The notes beneath the pieces are model-generated. The model was given only the letters and a program-made list of their open reading frames with translations. It searched no databases and had not been told where the DNA came from. This document shows, in pieces, positions 1-6,214 of a stretch of DNA of 7,390 nt (position 1 is its first letter; the number at the start of each line of letters is the position of its first letter). The DNA is from Planococcus sp. (in: firmicutes) (GTDB lineage: Bacteria > Bacillota > Bacilli > Bacillales_A > Planococcaceae), in NCBI GenBank assembly GCA_030147455.1, contig JASKZU010000031.1, positions 1 through 7,390 on the forward strand, given 5' to 3'. The position numbers and the translations under genes are program-made.

Positions 1-947
1 AGCTGTTCTTTCAACAGTTCGTACGCTGCATGGTCAGACGGCGACTGGGCATCCGAATCTTCAATAAAATCACCCAAATGCGAATCATCTTCTTCACCAA
101 TCGGCGTTTCAAGAGAAACCGGCTCTTGTGCAATTTTAAGGATTTCACGTACTTTTTCAGGCAGCAGATCCATTTCTTCGCCAATTTCCTCTGGCGACGG
201 CTCGCGGCCAAGGTCCTGAAGCAATTGACGCTGGACGCGGATCAGCTTGTTGATGGTTTCGACCATATGGACCGGGATGCGGATGGTCCGTGCTTGGTCG
301 GCAATGGCACGGGTAATTGCCTGGCGAATCCACCATGTGGCATATGTGCTGAATTTAAAGCCTTTCGAGTAGTCGAACTTCTCGACTGCTTTGATCAAAC
401 CCATGTTTCCTTCTTGAATCAAATCCAAGAACAGCATGCCGCGTCCGACATAACGCTTCGCGATTGAAACAACAAGGCGCAAGTTAGCTTCTGCCAATCG
501 TTTTTTCGCTTCTTCGTCGCCTTGTTCGATCAATTTGGCAAGCCGGACTTCTTCTTCGGCCTTAAGCAAGTCTACGCGCCCGATTTCTTTTAGGTACATG
601 CGGACAGGGTCATTAATCTTGACGCCTGGCGGTACGCTCAAATCGTTCAGGTCAAACTTTTCTTCTGTCGGCTTCATCAGGCGATCCAGATGCTCTTCGT
701 CGTCGCTTTTGCGCTCCAGCTCAATGCCGTGGCCTTCAAGCTGGTCGATAAATTCCTCTACTTGGTCTGATTCCATTTCAAAAATGGCTAATTTATCGGC
801 AATCTGCTCATAATTCAATTCTCCGGTTTTTTTACCCTGTTCTAGCAGCTGTTTTTTTGCTTCTTCTACACTTGCTTCCGGGCCTTCAGCAGGCAGCGGA
901 ATGTTGTTGGTTACGACTTCTGTTTGGCGTTCGGATTTCTCGGCCAT
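1..947 (-). CDS. sigA: RNA polymerase primary sigma factor SigA (RpoD), 3' end beyond the window
   Basis: This is the housekeeping sigma factor that directs core RNA polymerase to -10/-35 promoters. The frame is open from ATG at 947 to the left edge, giving 315 residues of an expected ~370. Region 1.2 begins near residue 112 (INDPVRMYLKEIGR). Regions 2.1-2.4 span about 149-223 and include RLVVSIAKRYVGRGMLFLDL, the core-binding segment, and the -10 recognition helix STYATWWIRQAITRAIADQ. Region 3 runs from about 225 to the edge and contains the linker PIGEEDDSHLGDFIEDSD, which lies near the active site in this family. Region 4 (-35 recognition) is outside the window. The short acidic N-terminus is the Bacillus type. 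A strong Shine-Dalgarno AAAGGAGG (956-963) stands 8 bases before the ATG. The start is 34 bases after the dnaG stop, so the two genes are almost certainly co-transcribed. Nothing is unusual in the visible part. Confidence 0.98.
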   Translation of the reverse strand, partial: MAEKSERQTEVVTNNIPLPAEGPEASVEEAKKQLLEQGKKTGELNYEQIADKLAIFEMESDQVEEFIDQLEGHGIELERKSDDEEHLDRLMKPTEEKFDLNDLSVPPGVKINDPVRMYLKEIGRVDLLKAEEEVRLAKLIEQGDEEAKKRLAEANLRLVVSIAKRYVGRGMLFLDLIQEGNMGLIKAVEKFDYSKGFKFSTYATWWIRQAITRAIADQARTIRIPVHMVETINKLIRVQRQLLQDLGREPSPEEIGEEMDLLPEKVREILKIAQEPVSLETPIGEEDDSHLGDFIEDSDAQSPSDHAAYELLKEQ

Positions 948-981
948 ACAATTTTCCTCCTTTAGAAAAAACCGGAATGTT

Positions 982-2793
982 CTACAATGATTTCCGTAAA
1001 GCAATCACTTCTTGTGCCAGAAGCAAAGCGCGCTTCAAATCATGCTGTTTTTCCGCTTCTTTTGATTGCTGGATTTTTAAATTGATTTGTTGCTCGATTC
1101 GGTGCTTCTGCAAATGCTTTAAGCAATCTGCAACTTCCTCTTCGGGGTGGTCCGGGTCACGCTCAACCAGTGTGGTTTCCATCACTAGCTTGCGGAGTTC
1201 GGGATCCGTCAAGGTTTCCAGGAATTTATGGAAATCCGCCTTTTCCCACTCTTCATAGAATCCAAGCAACTGCACATACAGGGCTTGGTATTCTTCGCTC
1301 ACAAATGGAATGGCTTCTGCTTCGCGGGCTATTTTTTCCATCACGTCCGGCTCCGAGAGTGCATGGGCGAACAACAAGCGTTCTGCCCGGTGAAGCGATG
1401 TAATTTTCTTTTGTTCGCGCTTTGGAGCTGCTTGTTGCACAGATTCAGCGGCTTTTGGCCGGCTGCGCTCGATGCTGCGGCTCTCTAAGCGCCTGTATTG
1501 CTGAAGAATCGCTTCTTCCGACAATTTCGTCTCAGCCGATAGCTGTTTAATATACAAATCCCGTTCAATCGGAGAGGATTTGCCTGCAAGCAGCTGCAGA
1601 ACCTCCTGAATATATTGAAGGAGATCGTTTTCATACTGAAAGTTTTTATGGCGGCGTGCGTGCATCATCGCAAAAGCGATAAACGTTTGCGGCTTTCCGA
1701 TAATCTGCTCACGAAAAGCATCAGCGCCGTTGTCGCGGACAAAGTCATCCGGATCCATGCCATTTGGCAAAACTGCAATTCCAACCTTAAACCCTGCTTC
1801 TTCAAGCGGGGCAGCAGCCCGTTTTGCCGCCTCCCATCCCGCGTCGTCACCGTCAAAGCACACGACCACTTCCTGGGCAAACCGTTTCATCTGGCGAATA
1901 TGCTGAGATGTAAGGGAAGTGCCCATTGTCGCTAATGCATTCTCAATACCCGCTTTACCGGCTGCTATAACATCCATAAAGCCTTCAAATAAGACAATTT
2001 TGCGATTTTTCCGTATGGCGCCCCTTGCCAAGTGGACATTATAGAGAACTTGGCTTTTTTGGAAGATAGGCGACTCCGGGCTGTTCATATATTTGGCTTC
2101 TTGTTTTGATTGTTCAAGAATCCTTCCCGAGAAAGCAATGGCCTTGCCGTTTTCGTTCATGATTGGAAACATGATGCGTCCCCGGAAACGGTCAAACCAG
2201 CCATCAGACTTTTCTCTTTTTATGGCCAGACCGCTTGCTTCGAGTTGTTCGTCGTCATAACCTTTGCGGCGAAGCGCCACTTCCATGTAGTTCCACTCAG
2301 GAAGGGCCCAGCCGATGCGGTATTTTTCAATGGTTTCCTGAGTGAATCCTCGATTCTCCAGGTAATCCAGCGCCGCTTGGCCTTCTTCTGTATTCAGCAA
2401 AATATGATGGTACATGTCCGCTGCAAATTCGTGCATTAAAACGAGCGGATCATCATTTTTTGCCTGTGCAGATCCTTTGGCATCAGAGGAAGACTGGACG
2501 TCCACTTCGATGCCCGAACGCTCTCCAAGCTTCGATAGCGCTTCTTGGAAATTGATGTTTTCAATGTCCATCAAAAACGTGATGGCATTGCCCCCCGCCC
2601 CGCAGCCAAAGCAGTGGAAAATTTGCTTATCGGCCGTTACAGAAAAAGACGGGGTGCTTTCCCCGTGGAAAGGGCAAAGGCCGAACCAGTTGCGGCCTCT
2701 TTTCGTTAGTTGGACGTACTCGCCCACCACGTCCACAATGTCCGCTTTAGAGCGGATTTCTTCGATCACTTCTTCAGAAATTCGATTAGACAC
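982..2793 (-). CDS. dnaG: DNA primase DnaG
   Basis: DnaG synthesises RNA primers at the replication fork and docks on the replicative helicase through its C-terminus. The protein has 603 residues, the usual Bacillales length. The N-terminal CHC2 zinc-binding domain has ligands C40, H43, C61 and C64 (CPFHGESTPSF ... FHCFGCGAGG). The RNA polymerase-like core carries the conserved segment KYMNSPESPIFQKSQVLYN (about 234-252). The TOPRIM catalytic motifs follow: the FEGFMDV glutamate (E270) and the acidic cluster FDGDDAG (D314, D316, D317). The C-terminal helicase-binding domain (about 445-603) is rich in charged helices. The start codon is GTG at 2793; no other start codon lies in frame just upstream, and the only ribosome-binding candidate is a modest GGTGA four bases ahead. 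Initiation may therefore be weak, as suits a low-abundance enzyme (inference). It is followed by sigA and preceded by an untranslated leader rather than by yqxD, the neighbour in B. subtilis. Confidence 0.98.
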   Translation of the reverse strand: MSNRISEEVIEEIRSKADIVDVVGEYVQLTKRGRNWFGLCPFHGESTPSFSVTADKQIFHCFGCGAGGNAITFLMDIENINFQEALSKLGERSGIEVDVQSSSDAKGSAQAKNDDPLVLMHEFAADMYHHILLNTEEGQAALDYLENRGFTQETIEKYRIGWALPEWNYMEVALRRKGYDDEQLEASGLAIKREKSDGWFDRFRGRIMFPIMNENGKAIAFSGRILEQSKQEAKYMNSPESPIFQKSQVLYNVHLARGAIRKNRKIVLFEGFMDVIAAGKAGIENALATMGTSLTSQHIRQMKRFAQEVVVCFDGDDAGWEAAKRAAAPLEEAGFKVGIAVLPNGMDPDDFVRDNGADAFREQIIGKPQTFIAFAMMHARRHKNFQYENDLLQYIQEVLQLLAGKSSPIERDLYIKQLSAETKLSEEAILQQYRRLESRSIERSRPKAAESVQQAAPKREQKKITSLHRAERLLFAHALSEPDVMEKIAREAEAIPFVSEEYQALYVQLLGFYEEWEKADFHKFLETLTDPELRKLVMETTLVERDPDHPEEEVADCLKHLQKHRIEQQINLKIQQSKEAEKQHDLKRALLLAQEVIALRKSL

Positions 2794-2875
2794 TTTATCA
2801 CCATCTTTATTTGCTTACCTTACTTTATTCGATGAAATTCACCAAAATCCTTCAAATTTCGACAAAAAGATGGAG

Positions 2876-2901
2876 AAGCTTAGCTACTTCTTAGTAAGCT
2901 T
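2876..2901. repeat. Inverted repeat in the dnaG leader
   Basis: AAGCTTA (2876-2882) and TAAGCTT (2895-2901) form a perfect 7-base inverted repeat with a 12-base loop. It lies between the candidate dnaG promoter and the dnaG start codon. There is no run of T after it on the minus strand, so it is not an obvious terminator. It could be a weak mRNA hairpin, a protein-binding site or chance in AT-rich DNA. Confidence 0.45.
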
Positions 2902-2916
2902 TAGCCACGATTCTTC

Positions 2917-2961
2917 ATTATAAAACGTTTTTCGTTAAAAATCCATACATAAGGCTGACAA
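2917..2961 (-). promoter_or_regulatory. Candidate promoter region for dnaG-sigA
   Basis: A perfect -10 hexamer TATAAT lies at 2922-2917 on the minus strand, but it has only a poor -35 (TGGATT at 17 bases). A second pairing just upstream is TTGTCA (2961-2956), 16 bases, then TTTAAC (2939-2934), which has a good -35 and a weaker -10. Both lie after the yqfL terminator and point into dnaG, so a promoter here is needed and plausible. Which of the two is used cannot be decided from the sequence. Confidence 0.5.
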
Positions 2962-2987
2962 AGAGAAATTTTATATTATTCAGCCAT

Positions 2988-3011
2988 AAGAAAAACCGCC
3001 TCGCCAGGCGG
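2988..3011 (-). terminator. Rho-independent terminator of the ccpN-yqfL operon
   Basis: On the minus strand, seven bases after the yqfL stop codon, CCGCCT-GGCG-AGGCGG forms a 6-base-pair GC-only stem except for the closing T-A pair, with a four-base loop. It is followed at once by TTTTTCTT. This is a compact classic intrinsic terminator separating yqfL from dnaG. Confidence 0.9.
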
Positions 3012-3018
3012 ATCTCTC

Positions 3019-3828
3019 TTATTGCTTCTGGAGTTTCCCAAGAATCAAATTGGCTGTTTCTTCTACCGCCCGGTTTGTCACGTCCAGCGTTTCGCAGCCG
3101 ATGCGGTCGACCACTTTTCGGAAGTGGACGATTTCTTCATGGATCCGGTCCAGTTTGGCATAATTGGCATCGTCATTCAGGCCAAGCGCAATCAGCCGTT
3201 CTTTACGGATATTGTTCAACTTTTCAGGCGAAATAACTAATCCAAAACATTTTGCGGGATCGACGCTGTATAATTCCGCTGGGGGGTCTACTTCCGGTAC
3301 AAGCGGCACATTCGCCACTTTCAATCGCTTGTGTGCCAGATACTGTGACAGAGGCGTCTTGGAAGTTCTTGATACGCCGACAAGTACAATGTCCGCCAGC
3401 AGGATGCCGCGCGGGTCCCGCCCGTCATCGTATTTGACTGCAAACTCGATCGCTTCGACCTTTTTGAAATAATCATCGTCGAGCTTGCGCACGAGCCCGG
3501 CTTCCCCGATCGGTGCAGCATGCAATTCTTCTTCGAGCGCATCCAGTAAAGGCCCCATCAAATCTATTGCCTTAATGTTATGGCGCGTTGTTTCATGTTC
3601 GACAAAATGGCGCAGGTCTTTTGAAACCAGCGTATAGACAATGACTGCCTGCTGTCCTGCTGCCAGCTTGATGATTTCCTGCAAATGCTCTACAGAGTCA
3701 ATATACGGAAAACGCTTCAAAACGGTATTTTGTTCGGTATTCAAATACTGGCTGATTGCCGCCTTGGCAACAAGTTCGCCTGTTTCTCCGACAGAATCGG
3801 AAACAATAAAAATACGCAAAAAGCTCAT
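3019..3828 (-). CDS. yqfL: Pyruvate, phosphate dikinase regulatory protein family (YqfL / PSRP, DUF299): bifunctional serine/threonine kinase and phosphorylase
   Basis: The family switches pyruvate phosphate dikinase or PEP synthase on and off by ADP-dependent phosphorylation and Pi-dependent dephosphorylation of a threonine. In B. subtilis YqfL is linked to CcpN, acting as a modulator of its repression (established for the relative, not shown here). The 269-residue protein opens with the family signature IFIVSDSVGETGELV. It has EFAVKYDDGRD near 128-138 and the nucleotide-binding loop GVSRTSKTPLS at about 151-161. I chose ATG at 3828 because GAGGTG (3835-3840) then sits 6 bases ahead as a ribosome-binding site. 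An in-frame GTG at 3837 would give 272 residues, but it lies inside that site. The gene begins 10 bases after the ccpN stop, so the two are translated from one mRNA. No dikinase or PEP synthase gene is in the window, so the target here is unknown. Confidence 0.93.
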   Translation of the reverse strand: MSFLRIFIVSDSVGETGELVAKAAISQYLNTEQNTVLKRFPYIDSVEHLQEIIKLAAGQQAVIVYTLVSKDLRHFVEHETTRHNIKAIDLMGPLLDALEEELHAAPIGEAGLVRKLDDDYFKKVEAIEFAVKYDDGRDPRGILLADIVLVGVSRTSKTPLSQYLAHKRLKVANVPLVPEVDPPAELYSVDPAKCFGLVISPEKLNNIRKERLIALGLNDDANYAKLDRIHEEIVHFRKVVDRIGCETLDVTNRAVEETANLILGKLQKQ

Positions 3829-3838
3829 CCTGTGCACC

Positions 3839-4477
3839 TCACAATTCGTGGTTTTCTGAAAGAGATAAGAACGCCCGTGTAATATTCGTTTTGGTCAACC
3901 GCCCAATAACTTTATAGCCTTCCGGATGTTCTTCTACGACCGGCAATGCGTCGATCTGCTGATTGATCAGCCGGTTGGCTGCTTGCATCAGCGAATCGTT
4001 GCGGACACAGTATGTGATGTTCGGCATTCGCGTCATAATGATATGTACGGGAATTGCATTCAGGTTCTGGCTGCCCAAGCTTGTGCGCAGCAAATCTTTA
4101 CGCGACAACACGCCTGTCAGGCAGGAATTTTTGTCCACAACAAAAAGCGTCCCGACGTCATCCAAAAACATTTGGCTGATGGCATCGTATACGCTGACAT
4201 CGTCCCTGACGACTACAGGAATCGACTGGAAGTCTTTCACTTTCATATTGTTCATCGTATCGCTGATGTCCTGCCCCGGCTTTTTGCCGGAATAGAAGTA
4301 GCCGACACGCGGCCTGGCATCTAAAAATCCTGCCATCGTCAAAATCGCCAAGTCAGGGCGAAGCGTCGCGCGCGTCAAGTTTAGCCGATCAGCGATTTGC
4401 TCGCCTGTAATCGGGCCGTTCCCTTTGACGATCTGTAAAATTTCTTCTTGCCGCTTATTGAGCTCGATTGGACTCAC
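3839..4477 (-). CDS. ccpN: CcpN-type transcriptional repressor of gluconeogenic genes (HTH plus two CBS domains)
   Basis: In B. subtilis CcpN represses gapB and pckA during glycolytic growth, independently of CcpA, and senses adenine nucleotides through its CBS pair. The 212-residue protein has the same plan. An N-terminal winged helix-turn-helix covers about 5-62, with the recognition region LNLTRATLRPDLAILTMAG followed by the wing ARPRVGYFYSG. Two CBS domains follow at about 80-135 (IPVVVRDDVSVYDAI ... GVLSRKDLL) and 145-205 (IMTRMPNITYCVRNDS ... VIGRLTKTNITR). The start is GTG at 4477. The N-terminus MSPIELNKRQ agrees with the family, and no ATG, GTG or TTG occurs in frame between it and an upstream stop. 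The ribosome site is poor: GAGG ends only two bases before the GTG. It is first in an operon with yqfL and diverges from glyS. Two CcpN-like operators in its own promoter suggest autoregulation. Confidence 0.94.
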   Translation of the reverse strand: MSPIELNKRQEEILQIVKGNGPITGEQIADRLNLTRATLRPDLAILTMAGFLDARPRVGYFYSGKKPGQDISDTMNNMKVKDFQSIPVVVRDDVSVYDAISQMFLDDVGTLFVVDKNSCLTGVLSRKDLLRTSLGSQNLNAIPVHIIMTRMPNITYCVRNDSLMQAANRLINQQIDALPVVEEHPEGYKVIGRLTKTNITRAFLSLSENHEL

Positions 4478-4492
4478 CGCCTCAAATTCAAA

Positions 4493-4503
4493 TATGTTAT
4501 ACT
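4493..4503 (+). promoter_or_regulatory. Putative CcpN operator, site 1
   Basis: TATGTTATACT matches all 11 positions of the CcpN operator consensus as I recall it from B. subtilis work (TRTGHYATAYW). It lies just downstream of the presumed ccpN transcription start (about +5 to +15), where a bound repressor could block the ccpN-yqfL transcript. The functional assignment is inference; the sequence match is direct. Confidence 0.5.
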
Positions 4504-4514
4504 CAATACCAATT

Positions 4515-4544
4515 ATTATATACTATTGCATGCTATATTGCGAA
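4515..4544 (-). promoter_or_regulatory. Predicted ccpN-yqfL promoter
   Basis: On the minus strand a perfect -10 TATAAT (4520-4515) is preceded after 18 bases by TTCGCA (4544-4539), a 4-of-6 match to TTGACA. It points into ccpN, with transcription expected to start near 4508. The -35 is weak, so strength or exact placement may differ. Confidence 0.6.
4529..4539 (+). promoter_or_regulatory. Putative CcpN operator, site 2
   Basis: CATGCTATATT matches 10 of 11 positions of the recalled CcpN consensus TRTGHYATAYW, differing only at the first base. It is in the same orientation as site 1, 36 bases away centre to centre. It sits within the near-palindrome TATTGCATGCTATA, covers the spacer and -35 edge of the ccpN promoter, and touches the -35 of the glyS promoter. 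Confidence 0.4.
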
Positions 4545-4566
4545 GAAAACATTGCCATGATACAAT
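4538..4566 (+). promoter_or_regulatory. Predicted glyS promoter upstream of the T-box leader
   Basis: TTGCGA (4538-4543), a 17-base spacer and TACAAT (4561-4566) form a SigA-type promoter. The bases TGA just before the -10 make an extended -10 element. Transcription would start near 4573, just upstream of T-box stem I. Its -35 overlaps the ccpN -35 on the other strand. Confidence 0.75.
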
Positions 4567-4572
4567 AATCGG

Positions 4573-4770
4573 GAATCAAATACCAGCGATGAAAGATTTA
4601 TAAGTACCGCATTCGAGCGAGCAGGGACGGTGAAAGCCTGCGCAGCGGGAAACGGCGATCTGGAGCTGAAGCAAAAGCAAGCGGGCTGTTTTTTGGCCAA
4701 TCGAGGTGGAACCGCGGGTAACGTACTCGTCCTCGGACATTTGTCCGTGGCGTGTGCGATTTTTTTATTT
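4573..4770 (+). promoter_or_regulatory. Glycine T-box riboswitch (leader of glyS)
   Basis: This leader binds uncharged tRNA-Gly and then lets transcription continue into glyS. Stem I spans about 4583-4668. AGTA (4603-4606) and GAA (4649-4651) face each other as the loop E motif under the helix CCGC (4607-4610)/GCGG (4645-4648). The specifier codon GGC (Gly, 4654-4656) follows. The distal part has a GA bulge (4619-4620), the helix GCAGG/CCTGC (4621-4625/4637-4641) and a loop containing GGTG. The T-box is AGGTGGAACCGCGG (4704-4717). In the antiterminator CGAGG (4702-4706) pairs with CCTCG (4731-4735), and GCGGGT (4714-4719) with ACTCGT (4725-4730). These enclose the bulge TGGAACC, whose TGGA is complementary to a tRNA end UCCA, as expected for tRNA-Gly. 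Only about 35 bases separate stem I from the T-box, so stem II and the IIA/B pseudoknot are absent, as in B. subtilis glyQS. Confidence 0.95.
4722..4766 (+). terminator. T-box regulated intrinsic terminator before glyS
   Basis: The core hairpin is CGGACA-TT-TGTCCG (4734-4747). It extends outward through CC/GG, CG/CG and CGTAC/GTGCG (4722-4726/4754-4758, one G-T pair), with small mismatches, and is followed by seven T at 4760-4766. Its 5' arm uses 4722-4735, the bases that the antiterminator also needs, so the two folds exclude each other. The glyS ribosome-binding site follows directly (GGAGG at 4774-4778). Confidence 0.9.
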
Positions 4771-4786
4771 TATGGAGGTAATAGAA

Positions 4787-6163
4787 ATGTCAATGGAAAA
4801 CGTAGTAGCATTAGCCAAGCACCGTGGATTTGTCTTTCCGGGATCGGAAATTTACGGAGGGCTTGCCAATACGTGGGATTACGGCCCACTCGGCGTAGAA
4901 TTGAAAAACAATATTAAAAAAGCTTGGTGGAAAAAGTTTGTCCAGGAATCCGCACACAATGTCGGATTGGACGCAGCCATTTTGATGAATCCGAAAACTT
5001 GGGAAGCCTCAGGCCACTTAGGCAACTTTAACGATCCGATGATCGATTGCAAAGCGTGCAAATCACGCCACCGCGCCGACAAGCTGATCGAAGATGCATT
5101 AGATGCGAAAAACATTGAAATGATCGTGGACGGCCTATCGTTCGACCGGATGAAAGAATTGATCGAAGAACACGAAATCAAGTGTCCGACTTGCGGCAAA
5201 GCGGATTTCACTGATATCCGCCAGTTCAACTTGATGTTTAAAACCTTCCAAGGCGTTACCGAATCTTCCACTAACGAAGTATATTTGCGCCCTGAAACGG
5301 CACAAGGCATTTTCGTGAACTATAAAAACGTCCAGCGTTCGATGCGCAAGCGCATGCCATTTGGAATTGCACAAATCGGCAAGAGTTTCCGCAACGAAAT
5401 CACACCGGGCAACTTTACGTTCCGCACACGCGAGTTCGAGCAAATGGAGCTTGAATTTTTCTGCAAGCCGGGCGAAGATTTGGAATGGTATGCTTACTGG
5501 CGCGATTTCTGCAAAAACTGGCTGCTAGAGCTGAATATGTCGGAAAGCAATATGCGCCTGCGCGAACATGATGCAGACGAATTGTCCCATTACTCCAACG
5601 CGACAGTCGATATCGAATACAAATTCCCATTCGGCTGGGGCGAACTATGGGGCATCGCAGACCGCACTGATTTCGATTTGAAACGCCATATGGAATATTC
5701 GGGCGAAGATTTCAACTATATCGACCCGGTGACAAACGAACGCTATGTCCCTTATTGCATCGAACCGTCGCTCGGTGCAGACCGTGTAACGCTTGCATTC
5801 CTGGTCGATGCTTATGAAGAAGAAGCACTTGAGAACGATGACAAGCGCACTGTCCTGAAGTTCCATCCGGCGCTTGCCCCTTACAAAGCTGCGATTTTGC
5901 CGTTATCGAAAAAACTGGCAGAAGGCGCTACTGAAGTATTTGCAGACCTTTCCAAACACTTTATGGTCGATTATGATGAATCACAGTCAATCGGCAAAAG
6001 ATATCGCCGCCAAGACGAAATCGGCACGCCATTTTGCATCACGTATGACTTTGATTCGGTTGAAGACGGCCAAGTGACCGTTCGCCACCGTGACTCAATG
6101 GAGCAAGTACGCATGCCGATAGCAGATGTGCAAGCTTACATTCAACAACACATCCAGTTTTAA
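4787..6163 (+). CDS. glyS: Glycyl-tRNA synthetase, single-chain (alpha2, eukaryotic/archaeal-like) type
   Basis: The enzyme charges tRNA-Gly with glycine. It is the class II homodimeric form, not the two-subunit GlyQ/GlyS form of B. subtilis. From ATG at 4787 it has 458 residues, close to the Staphylococcus length. GGAGG (4774-4778) stands 8 bases ahead; a second ATG at 4793 is less well spaced. The N-terminal segment GSEIYGGLANTWDYGPLG is a family signature. Two CxxC pairs (C88/C91 and C133/C136) suggest a zinc-binding insertion. Motif 2 is FRNEITPGNFTFRTREF (201-217), with glycine-site residues in YLRPETAQG (166-174). Motif 3 is IEPSLGADR (325-333). The C-terminal anticodon-binding domain covers about 360-458. 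It is the only plus-strand gene here, diverging from ccpN and converging on recO, and is controlled by its T-box leader. The frame stays open further upstream to a GTG at 4706, but that lies in the T-box itself. Confidence 0.97.
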   Translation: MSMENVVALAKHRGFVFPGSEIYGGLANTWDYGPLGVELKNNIKKAWWKKFVQESAHNVGLDAAILMNPKTWEASGHLGNFNDPMIDCKACKSRHRADKLIEDALDAKNIEMIVDGLSFDRMKELIEEHEIKCPTCGKADFTDIRQFNLMFKTFQGVTESSTNEVYLRPETAQGIFVNYKNVQRSMRKRMPFGIAQIGKSFRNEITPGNFTFRTREFEQMELEFFCKPGEDLEWYAYWRDFCKNWLLELNMSESNMRLREHDADELSHYSNATVDIEYKFPFGWGELWGIADRTDFDLKRHMEYSGEDFNYIDPVTNERYVPYCIEPSLGADRVTLAFLVDAYEEEALENDDKRTVLKFHPALAPYKAAILPLSKKLAEGATEVFADLSKHFMVDYDESQSIGKRYRRQDEIGTPFCITYDFDSVEDGQVTVRHRDSMEQVRMPIADVQAYIQQHIQF

Positions 6164-6164
6164 G

Positions 6165-6214
6165 AAAAAAAAGACATCCCGCAAGGCTTAATCGCCTTCA
6201 GGGATGTCTTTTTT
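6165..6214. terminator. Bidirectional terminator between glyS and recO
   Basis: AAAAAAGACATCCC (6167-6180) pairs over 14 bases with GGGATGTCTTTTTT (6201-6214). Inside, a second helix AAGGC (6183-6187)/GCCTT (6194-6198) closes a six-base loop. Runs of eight A on the left and six T on the right give a U-tract on both strands, so it can end both glyS and recO transcripts. It begins two bases after the glyS stop and contains the recO stop. Confidence 0.93.

Noticed and set aside
30..467. Plus-strand open frame of 145 codons opposite sigA
   Set aside because: It is the mirror of a highly conserved sigma factor frame; it has no ribosome site, no recognisable domain and an unlikely composition.
2414..2923. 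Plus-strand open frame of 169 codons opposite the 5' end of dnaG
   Set aside because: Most of it is antisense to the primase zinc-binding region and the rest is the AT-rich leader; no ribosome site or family resemblance was seen.
2953..2985. GGCTGA/TCAGCC inverted pair as a second terminator or riboswitch stem
   Set aside because: The arms are only six bases with 21 bases between and no T-run follows; it may be chance and overlaps a possible -35 box.
3829..3837. Upstream GTG start for yqfL
   Set aside because: The GTG overlaps the best ribosome-binding site, which is correctly spaced for the ATG at 3828.
4706..4786. Upstream extension of glyS from a GTG at 4706
   Set aside because: This stretch is the T-box and terminator of the leader; the conserved N-terminus and the GGAGG site support ATG at 4787.
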